Shown here: in pieces, positions 31,380 to 39,985 of the stretch
How positions within the stretch are numbered: position 1 is the stretch's first letter
How the letters are laid out: every line of letters starts with the position of its first letter
Source of the DNA: Anagrus nilaparvatae
Taxonomy: Eukaryota > Arthropoda > Insecta > Hymenoptera > Mymaridae
Assembly (NCBI GenBank): GCA_022575985.1
Contig: JAKSXM010000014.1
Coordinates: forward strand, 3,658,001 to 3,722,000
Length of the DNA stretch: 64,000 nt
Direction: 5' to 3'
Notes under the pieces: model-generated
Told to the model about the DNA's origin: nothing
The model's input: the letters and a program-made list of their open reading frames with translations, nothing else
The model's database searches: none
Position numbers and translations under genes: made by a program

Positions 31380-32135
31380 TGTCAAGGAAATCTTGTGAAT
31401 CTTACATCAGCCATGGAGTGTTTGCGGGCCTTAAAGGCCCGCAAATTTCCATGACCGCCCAGTTGCACAAAGTGTACAACTGGGAGACCACCGGCGAACG
31501 CGGTCGCCGGCTACGCCCCAGATTCTTACTGGATAAACACACTATAAACCCCCCTGCGCTTGTTTGCCCCAAACCGGAACTCCCTTTTCAGGTATAACTT
31601 CAGTTTGGGACGCGCAGCCTAGGCAACTGGCCGCTGCCTTCCCCCAGCCTAGTGACAGGAGAGCAATCTACGATAGAAAGCCCTCCTCTTTTTTCTTCAA
31701 CAAGGTGGCCCTTACGTACTCTGCTACTTTGTTCCAATTTTCAGAACTCCGTAGCATTTCCGGAACCACCTTCTCTGGCCTCCAAATCGGGAAGGGCGGG
31801 CGCCCTTCCACGTAGCGCATACATCCGAAGAAAGTATGCTCCACTGTATCCTTCTCGCCTGGGCAGTGCAAGCACTCCTCTGTTGCCACCTTATGCCAAT
31901 GTTTCAACATTGCACGGAAATACCCGTGTCCAGTCAAGAAGTGGGTGAGGTAAAAATCCACCTCCCCATGTTGTCGTCCAGTCCATGCCTGCAGATCTGA
32001 AATCAGTCTGCGCGTCCATCGGGCATTTTTCTCTTCCTCCTTTTTCCACCGTTCCTGCCATTTTCCCATAGAGCTGGAGCGGGCGCGAGTGGATGCCACT
32101 TCGCGGTCCTCTACACTATCGTAAATGTATTTCAA
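31380..32135 (-). pseudogene. R1-clade LINE, 5'-truncated C-terminal fragment
   Basis: The minus-strand frame at 31,668-32,135 opens YIYDSVEDREV, close to the R1 fragment at 25,811. It continues TGRQHGEVDFYLTHFLTGHG and CLHCPGEKDTVEHTFFGC, the C-terminal CCHC motif (C-x2-C-x7-H-x4-C) of R1-clade ORF2. The 3' UTR (31,380-31,660) has the conserved CATCAGCCATGGAGTGTTTG segment also found at 1,085-1,228. All of the endonuclease and RT is missing. Confidence 0.8.
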
Positions 32136-32146
32136 TCGTAAATGTA

Positions 32147-32148
32147 TT

Positions 32149-32240
<92 letters not shown>

Positions 32241-32261
32241 TTTTTTTTTTTTTTTTTTTTT
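32147..32261. repeat. (ATT)n microsatellite plus T-run, tail of LOA-like LINE
   Basis: About 30 ATT units with one interruption (TTTTTATT near 32,190), then about 20 T. It sits between the 5' end of the R1 fragment and the 3' end of the LOA-like element, and forms the latter's tail on the minus strand. Confidence 0.95.
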
Positions 32262-32430
32262 CTGTTGCCTGGATGGGGGGAGACAAGCTCCAGAGCACCC
32301 GACTTAATTTAAAAGCCCCTAGCGCTCCACCTGTTAGAGTCCCCGTTGGTCCATCCTGGTCCCTTTAAGTAAGAGCCCTGGATGTCCCGGTATTGTGTTG
32401 TGTTTGTTTCCCTTAGATGGTGCTCGCGGT

Positions 32431-32722
32431 TAGTGTCCCAAAAGTGACAACCTGCAGATATCTTGCCTCTGTAGGGAAGTCCAGACCTGGTTCCATGCGA
32501 GCATGGTCCCAGAATCACCCTTCCTTTGAGGGTTCGAATAACTGCTTAATTGCTCCCTTGTGTGTTAGTGTCACAGAAGTGACAACCTGCAGAGATCTTG
32601 CCTCTGTTGGGAAGTCCAGACCTGGTTCCATGCAAGCATGATCCCAGAGTCACCCTTCCTTCGAGGGTCCGAATAACTGCATGGTTGCTGCCTTGTGTGT
32701 TAGTGTTCCGAAGGTGAAAACC
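32431..32722 (-). repeat. 135-bp tandem repeat in LOA-like 3' UTR
   Basis: Units begin at 32,431, 32,566 and 32,701 (the third partial), each starting TAGTGT(C/T)(C/A)C. Each full unit holds TCCAGACCTGGTTCCATG and ACTGC, and the two full units are more than 85% alike by eye. Confidence 0.85.
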
Positions 32723-32885
32723 AGAGGTCAGAATAACCCCCTTCAAGTTCTTCCGGCAATGACCGAACTCCAGGTTCCCCAGTTAGGGGCATCGATCAGG
32801 GCGCTCACAGACCTTTAGGCATAGCCCATAGACATATGTTACCGAGATCTTACCACAGTTCGGGTATACCTGTTGCAGGTTCACC

Positions 32886-35582
32886 TTAGGCTTCCCCCTC
32901 AGGTGGTCTCCGCCCTCCTATGAAGTTCTCGAGGCCTAGTGACCTTATGAAGTTCACTAGGCTCTGAGGCTTCAATGGTCCAACATCTTCTGTGTTCGTT
33001 AGTGAAAATTCGAGGTACCGTCTACGACGTTCCTCTAGCGCTGGGCAAGCCCAGATCAGATGTTCGGTGGTTTCTGTCGATTCATCGCAGAATCTGCAGT
33101 TCCGAATATCGTTTATGTTTCCCCATCTGTGATGGTTCAATACGGAGTGTCCCGTTATCCAGCCCATCACAACACGAGTATAGATTCTATTCATATTCAG
33201 TAGTTCATCACGCCACTCGTAGATCGGAGAGGTACCCAGGGCCCTTTTGGACTGCCTGGCTCCCCTTGATTCCGTCCACTCCGTTGCGGTTTCTCTACCC
33301 ATTAAGTCAGAGATAGCTGACACAACCTCGCACCAAGGGGTTCCGATGACAGCAGTTGGGACTGCTATCTTAGTTGCTTTCTTGGCTAAAGAGTCAGCTT
33401 TCTCGTTGCCTGGTATGCCCACGTGAGCGGGTACCCAGTAAAGCGTGATTTTGTTCCGACTACCAAGAGTGTTTAGAGAAGTTTTGCAATCGCGTACCAA
33501 CTTTGAGAAAGCCGTTACCGAGTCCAGAGCGTTGAGAGCAGCCACACTGTCTGAGCATATGCTAATTCTCATTCCCTCTGTCCCCTGACGAAGCATCTTC
33601 TCCGCACACATCTTTATAGCCAGTATTTCCGATTGAAACACCGAGGCTAGGGGTCCTGCAGAGCCGATGAGGGCTCTTTCTTTAGGGCCCCATGCTGCCG
33701 AACCAGTATTTCCATCCTGTTTCGACCCATCCGTATACCAGACTCTTGTATGAGCCAGATCCGGATGAGTGCCGTCTGCCCATTCATCCCTGCTGGTTAT
33801 CCTAATGGAGAACCTCTTTTCAAAGGTAATCTCCCCAGTAGTTCTGTCTAGGCCATTGTTCAGTAGTTCCATACAGGGCAGTTCCGCTATCGCAGCGTGC
33901 TTGCCCCTACCAGGAACCCATTCGCCCAGGGCCCGTAGTCTAGCTGCGGTTCTGGCTGCCGATTCTTTGATAACAATGTGGAACGGAGGAACACCGACAA
34001 GCACACGGAGTGCCGTCTTTGGCGTGTTCTTTGGCGCTCCAACCATGCTTCTAAGCATCATTGCTTGTAGGCGGTCCAGGTTTTTCCCCTCAGTGATGAG
34101 GTTAGACCTGTGCCACCATACTACCGATCCGTATGTGAGCCTAGGGATCATAACCGCGTCGTAAATCCATTTTACCAATTTCGGTCTTAGACCCCATGTT
34201 ACTCCCACCATACGTCTGCATAGCCAGTATCCGTTAAGGAATTTGGCCGTTACATGCTCCATGTGAGCCCTCCAGTTCAGCTTATCGTCCAGCACCACGC
34301 CGAGGTACTTTACTTCCTTGGAGAAGTCGAGCGTTTTGCCGTAAAAGATAGGCCCCCTGGAGGTATCCAGGCTGCGTTTTCTCGTAAAGAGTATGCATTG
34401 GGTCTTATCAGGGTTAGCCGATAGGCTTCCAACGCCGGTACACCATTCTTCAAAGAGCTGCAGGGCCCGCTGCATTTCGTCCATAAGGACTTCCATGCAT
34501 GACCCCTGAGTCAGAATTATGATGTCATCCGAATAACCAAACACCTTGATACCTGCTCTTTCGAGTGTGGTAAGGAGTTTGTTGACCGCCAGGCACCACA
34601 GTTTCGGAGATAACACTCCACCCTGCGGGCAGCCACGCGTTACTTTTCCCGACAACTTCGAGAAACCGTGCTCCGAAGCAACGTACCTGTGTTTAAGGTA
34701 TTCGCCCAGCCACAGTCTTATTGTTCCGTTAATTCCATGATCCCTTGCGCCGCAATCAATGGCGTCATGAGGAGTATTGCTAAATGCCCCTACAATATCA
34801 ATGAGAGTGGCCATTACCGCCCCGTATGTTTCCATACCAGCTTCAATGTAGCTGACCACTCCATGTAGAGCCGTTTCGGTAGATTTCCCCCTTTGATAAG
34901 CGTGTTGGCTTACTGCGAGGGGAAACGCTACCAGTTCCTCGTCCATTTTCCTGTTAACTACTTTTTCAAGTGTTTTGAGGAGAAATGACATGAGTGTGAT
35001 CGGTCTATAATCCTTCGCTACAGAATGTCCTACTTTTCCGCCTTTAGGAATGAAGGCTACTCTGGACGTTCTCCAGCTAATCGGCACGTAACCGATTGCC
35101 AGGCATGCCCTGAATAGCTTCGTAAGTGGACCCACTAAGTGATGGAGACCCTTTTGCAGCAGCACGGGATAGATGCCATCAAGTCCAGGGGACTTGTAGG
35201 GTGCAAAAGATTTTATCGCCCAGGCAACCTTATCCGCGCTGATTGTTTCGTGGGCTGTTTTCCAGTCCGCTCTGTTTGTCCTCCTTCTGCTCTCGGGAGC
35301 TTCAGGAGTTCGTTCTTGAACAAAGTCGGGAAAGTGCGTTGTCATCATGAGCCTGAGATTCTCCATGGAGTTATCGGGGAATTTTCCATCCGGCCCCTTT
35401 ATCCAGCCTGAAGCCCAGGTCCCGCCATTGGACAGTACCCTGAGTAGCCTGGCGGTTCCGGGGAAGCCCTCGACTCCTCCACAGAAGTCCCTCCAACTCG
35501 ACAATCTAGCTTTCCTAATTTTAAATGATGTTAGGCTCTTAAGATACTCCTCCCTTAAGGAGGGGTTTCTTCGCTTTTTCAT
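32886..35582 (-). CDS. LINE ORF2 fragment: reverse transcriptase + RNase H
   Basis: 898 codons without a stop. The enzyme would copy LINE RNA at a nicked target in the nucleus. RT: PGLDGIYP (132-139), AKDYRPITLMS (189-199), RGCPQGG (316-322) and the catalytic YSDD (350-353). The thumb region WGLRPKLVKWIYDAV with LTYGSVVWW (463-490) is typical of the LOA/I group. RNase H: YTDGS (Asp618), SEILAI (Glu652), CSDSVAAL (Asp678), WVPAHVGIPGN and KAD (Asp730), so all four catalytic acids are present. A CCHC-like CRFCDE...EHLIWAC follows near the C terminus. It lacks the endonuclease. The start Met is simply the first after truncation. Confidence 0.9.
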   Translation of the reverse strand: MKKRRNPSLREEYLKSLTSFKIRKARLSSWRDFCGGVEGFPGTARLLRVLSNGGTWASGWIKGPDGKFPDNSMENLRLMMTTHFPDFVQERTPEAPESRRRTNRADWKTAHETISADKVAWAIKSFAPYKSPGLDGIYPVLLQKGLHHLVGPLTKLFRACLAIGYVPISWRTSRVAFIPKGGKVGHSVAKDYRPITLMSFLLKTLEKVVNRKMDEELVAFPLAVSQHAYQRGKSTETALHGVVSYIEAGMETYGAVMATLIDIVGAFSNTPHDAIDCGARDHGINGTIRLWLGEYLKHRYVASEHGFSKLSGKVTRGCPQGGVLSPKLWCLAVNKLLTTLERAGIKVFGYSDDIIILTQGSCMEVLMDEMQRALQLFEEWCTGVGSLSANPDKTQCILFTRKRSLDTSRGPIFYGKTLDFSKEVKYLGVVLDDKLNWRAHMEHVTAKFLNGYWLCRRMVGVTWGLRPKLVKWIYDAVMIPRLTYGSVVWWHRSNLITEGKNLDRLQAMMLRSMVGAPKNTPKTALRVLVGVPPFHIVIKESAARTAARLRALGEWVPGRGKHAAIAELPCMELLNNGLDRTTGEITFEKRFSIRITSRDEWADGTHPDLAHTRVWYTDGSKQDGNTGSAAWGPKERALIGSAGPLASVFQSEILAIKMCAEKMLRQGTEGMRISICSDSVAALNALDSVTAFSKLVRDCKTSLNTLGSRNKITLYWVPAHVGIPGNEKADSLAKKATKIAVPTAVIGTPWCEVVSAISDLMGRETATEWTESRGARQSKRALGTSPIYEWRDELLNMNRIYTRVVMGWITGHSVLNHHRWGNINDIRNCRFCDESTETTEHLIWACPALEERRRRYLEFSLTNTEDVGPLKPQSLVNFIRSLGLENFIGGRRPPEGEA

Positions 35583-35584
35583 TA

Positions 35585-35652
<68 letters not shown>
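35583..35652. repeat. (ATT)n microsatellite, tail of CR1/jockey-like LINE
   Basis: About 23 ATT units lie directly between the 5' end of the LOA-like element and the 3' UTR of the LINE that follows on the minus strand. Confidence 0.95.
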
Positions 35653-36016
35653 GAATCTTTATTTGCCAACTACAAAATAAAAAAAATAAATATTCAACAC
35701 ACTCAATTGTCAATCATGTATACAATAATATATAATACAATAAATATTTAAATCAGTAAAGTAAATATAATTTGCAATGAATATAAATATAGATTTTTAA
35801 GTTTTGATAAAATTTAATATGTACTTAAAATTAAAATCAAATAAAAGAAATTTACAATAATTAAATAAATAATACTGAATGGTTTTACAACCTGTACATA
35901 AAATTAAGTTTAAAGAAAATTTAAAATAATTTATTACATAATACTGACTAGTCAAAAGTTAACTGTTCATAGTAAATATTAATAGTAAATAATAAATATC
36001 AATAGCAGTTAGTCAA

Positions 36017-36642
36017 TTACAAGGAGGTTGGTGCAAATGCACTCTCTAATTTATGAAAGTAAGGTCTAATACCCCTTTTAAAGCGAGAATAGGATGGTAA
36101 ATCCCTTAAACAGGGAGGGATCGAATTCCATAGATTCGTGTACTTTACTTGGAAGGAGTATAGACCCCAGTCAGTTGGTACTGTGGAAACCTTAAGGTCT
36201 TTACGGGGGCCTCTGGTAGGTTTGTCTGATTTGTATGGTTCAAATAAAGTGCGTAATAAAGGAGGTTCTTTCATACGCACAAGCCTATACATGATAAGGG
36301 ATGCAAAATAGTCAGTTCTGGTCACGTTAAGCATCCAACCAAGACGCTTTATGATGGTGTAATGTGTTCTTGTCGTCTCAAACCAAAAATGTACCTAATA
36401 CCCGAATTAGTGAGTCTCTGTAATTGCCCACTCAGTTCATTAGAAATATTAGAATAAACTGCGGAGCAGTAATCCAAATGGGGAATCACAAGAGACTCAA
36501 TGAGGCGCTTACGAAGTGCTTCAGAGGTACAATATTTGATGAGCCTAAGACCATACAATATAATATTTACTTTTTTAGTCACCTTTGTTACTTGGAGACG
36601 CCAGGACATACAAGAGTCTAATGCCAAGGCTGACAATCTCAT
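36017..36642 (-). pseudogene. LINE ORF2 C-terminal region
   Basis: Two adjoining minus-strand frames. 36,349-36,642 starts LSALALDSCMSWRLQVTKVT and has IPHLDYCSAVYSNIS, the common post-RT segment of CR1/jockey ORF2. 36,017-36,334 gives YRLVRMKEPPLLRTLF and YTNLWNSIPPCLRDL, the conserved WNSLP-like end. A single frameshift near 36,340 separates them. Confidence 0.8.
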
Positions 36643-36693
36643 CTACAAAGGGAACACAAGCACCTCTATCATTGACAACAACTTTGGAGATGT

Positions 36694-37404
36694 TTAATTT
36701 CTTAAAAGAATTAACTGTGGTAGAAGAGCCAAAACAATCGCTTGTGTTTTCTTTATATTTATAGATAAATTATTTGCATCAGCCCATGTTGCCACTTTTA
36801 TGGCTCGTTCCGAAAGGTATGCAATACCTTGTTCGATTTGGTCAGTAGGAACCTGGACATATATTTGTAGATCATCCGCGTATAATAGTCTAAAAATTAT
36901 GTCATCACTTAAATGGTCTTTAAGATCATTCATATAAATGCAAAAGAGGAGTGGCCCAAGAACAGATCCTTGGGGCACTCCAGTATTAATATCACGGAAA
37001 GTAGATGTTATAGATTTTGATGACACACACATTGATTGTCCACGTAGATATGACCAGAACCAAGATAATGATGATCTAGAGAAACCAATATCCCTAAGTT
37101 TTTTAAGAAGTTTTGATGGAGAAACATTATCGAAGGCCTTCGAGAAATCAAACTGCAATAACAATGTAGCAAGCCTCTTGTCCATGCCCATGCGAATATC
37201 ATCAGCAAGTTTTATCAGGACTGACTGGGTGCTGTGATACTTCCGAAAACCCGCTTGGAAAGAATCCAAAATTTTATATCTGGACAAGAAGCCTACTACC
37301 TGATCATGAGCTAACTTCTCAAGGACCTTCGACAAAAAGCATAATAGTGCAATAGGGCGAAAGTCTGATGGTGAAGATGGTATTGCTACCTTTTTCAAAG
37401 CCAA
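36694..37404 (-). pseudogene. LINE reverse transcriptase domain
   Basis: The minus-strand frame of 236 codons contains SDFRPIALLCFLSKVLEKL, LLQFDFSKAFDNVSPS, GVPQGSVLGPLLF and the catalytic YADD followed by LQIYV. The thumb reads NNLSINIKKTQAIVL. All RT core motifs are intact, but upstream and downstream frames are displaced, so the ORF2 as a whole is broken. Confidence 0.85.
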
Positions 37405-37631
37405 GATGCGTGACTTTTTCCAAGCTACTGGAAAAATACCTTGTGCTAGAGATACGTTAAAGAGCTTGGTGAGAAAAGGAGCTATGGTTGGCAGGGCTTT
37501 CGCAAGAATGCTTTGAGGATTTCCATCATCACCTCTAGCCTGTGAACGGAAATGGGCAACAGCTAATATTACCTCATTCTGAGTGACTTCCTAGAATGTA
37601 AAACCGTCAGAAGTAACGTTATTGATGATAT

Positions 37632-37970
37632 TTATGGAATCGTCAGGATTTTCATGAGGGGAAATGCAGATGTTGGAGAGGTAAGCATTAAGCTCTTCAG
37701 GCAAGAAGCCATGGAGAGCATCATTTGCTTAGGCAATAGTCCCAAATTACGCATCTCTTTCCAAAAGTTTTTATTTTCATCCAAGGTCCTGCAAATACGA
37801 TTGTGCATATATGCACAACGAGCTGTCTCTGATTGTTCCTCATACAAATCTGCCGGTTTAAGAAATTCATTAAGCAAGGTCCTAGACCCTGTTCTTTTAT
37901 AACGTCTGTTAGTTGAGTCACGTTTTGATTTTAATAACCTAAGTTCAGAATTTATCCAGGGGAGTTTAGA
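37632..37970 (-). pseudogene. LINE linker between endonuclease and RT
   Basis: Minus-strand frames here read MHNRICRTLDENKNFWKEM and GLLPKQ, resembling the spacer in which CR1/jockey proteins have an FWK motif before RT. The stop that ends the endonuclease frame lies just upstream at 37,977-37,979. Confidence 0.65.
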
Positions 37971-37976
37971 TTTACG

Positions 37977-39248
37977 TTAGTCAATAGTCTTGTCCAGAGC
38001 AAGTGTGTCAATTGTAGTCTGTATGTTATTGGTCAGTTTATTCAGACCTAGTTCAACGTCAAACTGATCGTCATTTACTAAGTAAGGAGACCAGTCTAAT
38101 TTGTTTAAATATGAATTGACGTCATGCGAGGTGACTTTACTGAAGCATTTGTAGGTGTAAGTACCCTTGGGGGGAGAGGGGTAGAAGATGTCAATAGTTA
38201 CCGATATAACTTCATGTCTACTTGGATAAGTAGGTAAATTACAGTCATAGCTCAGAATAATATCACAATTATCAACAAAAATTGAGTCATTCCAAGTGTC
38301 AACTTTACCACCGGGGTGCGAGGGACATGTGTCTACCAATTTAAGTGATAATTCGTTCATGAAATCCATCAAAAACGTGGCATCTGAATCCTTGGAATCA
38401 CTCAAATTGGCATTCCAATCACCAATAATTACTTTATGAATAAAGTCTGAACAGTAAGTGCGCAGAAGTTCACAGAGTTGCATATCAGATGTAATAGAAA
38501 CATCGGGTGGACGATAAACTAATGCAATAAGAGTGGGGGTAGAATTACCTTCCCAAACAGAACATAACAAATATTCTGGTTTCATTGGGTTGGCATACTG
38601 TTCAGTTTTTGATGAACACAAAACCTTTGCCTTAAAGTTTTCTCTAATATAAATCGCTATACCACCACTTTGAGTATTGCGGTCCTGTCTCAATACGCTG
38701 TAACCGGGAATATCAATAATATTGTTATCAATTTGAGGACCAAAGCGAGTTTCAGCAATACCATTTAATTTGTCAAGACACTTCTGATAGTCCAATTGAG
38801 AAAAAACAGTGCCTATAGTGTTATCAGCAGACGTAGTCTGTGTGGGAGAACTAGTACTCCTAGCGTCCCGCCCTGTACTATGTAATGTAATGCAAGGAGG
38901 TGTGTCAACATTGGTGCCACGCCCACCTATAGTAGTTTTTGATTGGCTACTAAGACGTTTGTTGGTAGAACTGGTGGGGACTGTAGAATGTATGGAATTT
39001 CGCTTACCTGCCTTGCAAAGTGAGCATATGAGACGTAATTCATGATAATTCTTCTTGTCAATTGTATCAACAGTATTATTATTTGCAATTGGAGTAGAAG
39101 AACAACTGTTGGTAGAGTGCACATGTTTACAGCAGATGATGCAGTTGACTAGAGGATTACCTTTTCTGCCTTGTAAGTTGCAAACTCTGCAGAGTTTATA
39201 TACGCGAGTTTTCTTTATGACGTTGGCATAGCTGTTGCTTAGTGACAT
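37977..39248 (-). CDS. LINE zinc finger + apurinic endonuclease-like region
   Basis: 423 codons on the minus strand. The N-terminal zinc-binding set CRVCNLQGRKGNPLVNC, CCKHVHS and LICSLCKAG (residues ~20-80) looks PHD-like. A Ser/Thr-rich linker follows to ~150. The endonuclease part has SGGIAIYIRENFKAK, ALVYRPPD, IIGDWNANL and SRHEVISVTI (usually SDHxxV; here Arg replaces Asp). The first ~50 residues of the usual endonuclease fold, with its N-terminal Asn, are missing, and AETRFGP stands in for the ETWL motif. It is probably inactive and carries an internal deletion. Confidence 0.75.
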   Translation of the reverse strand: MSLSNSYANVIKKTRVYKLCRVCNLQGRKGNPLVNCIICCKHVHSTNSCSSTPIANNNTVDTIDKKNYHELRLICSLCKAGKRNSIHSTVPTSSTNKRLSSQSKTTIGGRGTNVDTPPCITLHSTGRDARSTSSPTQTTSADNTIGTVFSQLDYQKCLDKLNGIAETRFGPQIDNNIIDIPGYSVLRQDRNTQSGGIAIYIRENFKAKVLCSSKTEQYANPMKPEYLLCSVWEGNSTPTLIALVYRPPDVSITSDMQLCELLRTYCSDFIHKVIIGDWNANLSDSKDSDATFLMDFMNELSLKLVDTCPSHPGGKVDTWNDSIFVDNCDIILSYDCNLPTYPSRHEVISVTIDIFYPSPPKGTYTYKCFSKVTSHDVNSYLNKLDWSPYLVNDDQFDVELGLNKLTNNIQTTIDTLALDKTID

Positions 39249-39500
39249 CTTACGAGTAAATAAAAAAGTTTATAAGATGAATAGATGGTAAAATAGATGA
39301 TGATAATTCCCACCAAAACTCTTCTTATTATGCCAAATAATAAATAACTTATGCAGTAGTTGCAATATTGCATTAACTTGCACTGCACCACAGTTATGCT
39401 TTCCGAATTTGCAAAAAATTTTGCGCGAAAAAAGTACTTATGCGTGACAACAAGTACTTTGACGATATCACAGCAGCGGTAGGTTATGTTGCTATGTTAT

Positions 39501-39985
39501 TATATTGTTTAAAATTTAGCAATTAATATAATATATTAGCTTAATTCTAAAAACTAATTACACATAACACAGCCAGAAATTAAATTAATTGTTGCGTATA
39601 TAATTTTATATATTTTTTAAGTTTTGTTCACTTATTTTATATAAATAAAGCAGAGCAATTTATTGCACGATGTTTTCACTACCGCCGCGCGTGCGTTTTT
39701 ATTATATAACTATATTTATATAACTGACAATATATTTTTTCACAGTAAATTAATTAAATATATGCTTATTTTGATTATATATAAATAAAGTTTAAATATT
39801 AAATCCATATTTACATGCATGAAAATAGTATTAACTGTAATAATTAAATGAGTAAATATAAATATGAATAAATATAACAAACAAAATGTAATAAATATAA
39901 TCTTTGGGTTTGTATTTACTAAAATATATATGTGCACTTATTAGGGATCTAATGCCAAAAGATGATTGTTATCAAATTTTTGTTT
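39501..39985. other. AT-rich spacer between two divergent LINEs
   Basis: Very AT-rich. It may include some 5' UTR of the minus-strand LINE up to about 39,500 and unique flank beyond. No gene is seen. Confidence 0.4.

Larger units (their letters stand above)
32262..35582 (-). mobile_element. LOA-like LINE (RT plus RNase H), 5'-truncated
   Basis: The minus-strand element has an 898-codon frame, a 3' UTR of about 620 bp with a 135-bp tandem repeat, and an A-run/(AAT)n tail. Its GC content is far above the surroundings. The 5' end abuts the (ATT)n tail of the next LINE exactly at 35,583, so the apurinic endonuclease part was lost in truncation. Confidence 0.85.
35655..39500 (-). mobile_element. 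CR1/jockey-superfamily LINE, near full length but broken
   Basis: On the minus strand: putative 5' UTR (39,250-39,500), zinc finger plus endonuclease frame (37,977-39,248), linker (37,632-37,970), RT (36,694-37,404), C-terminal region (36,017-36,642) and a 3' UTR of about 360 bp to the (AAT)n tail. Frame breaks lie near 37,977, 37,600, 36,690 and 36,340. There is no RNase H. Clade placement between CR1, L2 and jockey is a guess. Confidence 0.8.

Noticed and set aside
32093..32368. Poly-Tyr and poly-Leu frames
   Set aside because: They are translations of the (ATT)n microsatellite between two LINEs.
32975..35411. Plus-strand frames opposite the LOA-like ORF
   Set aside because: They are antisense shadows of the 898-codon frame and have no motif of their own.
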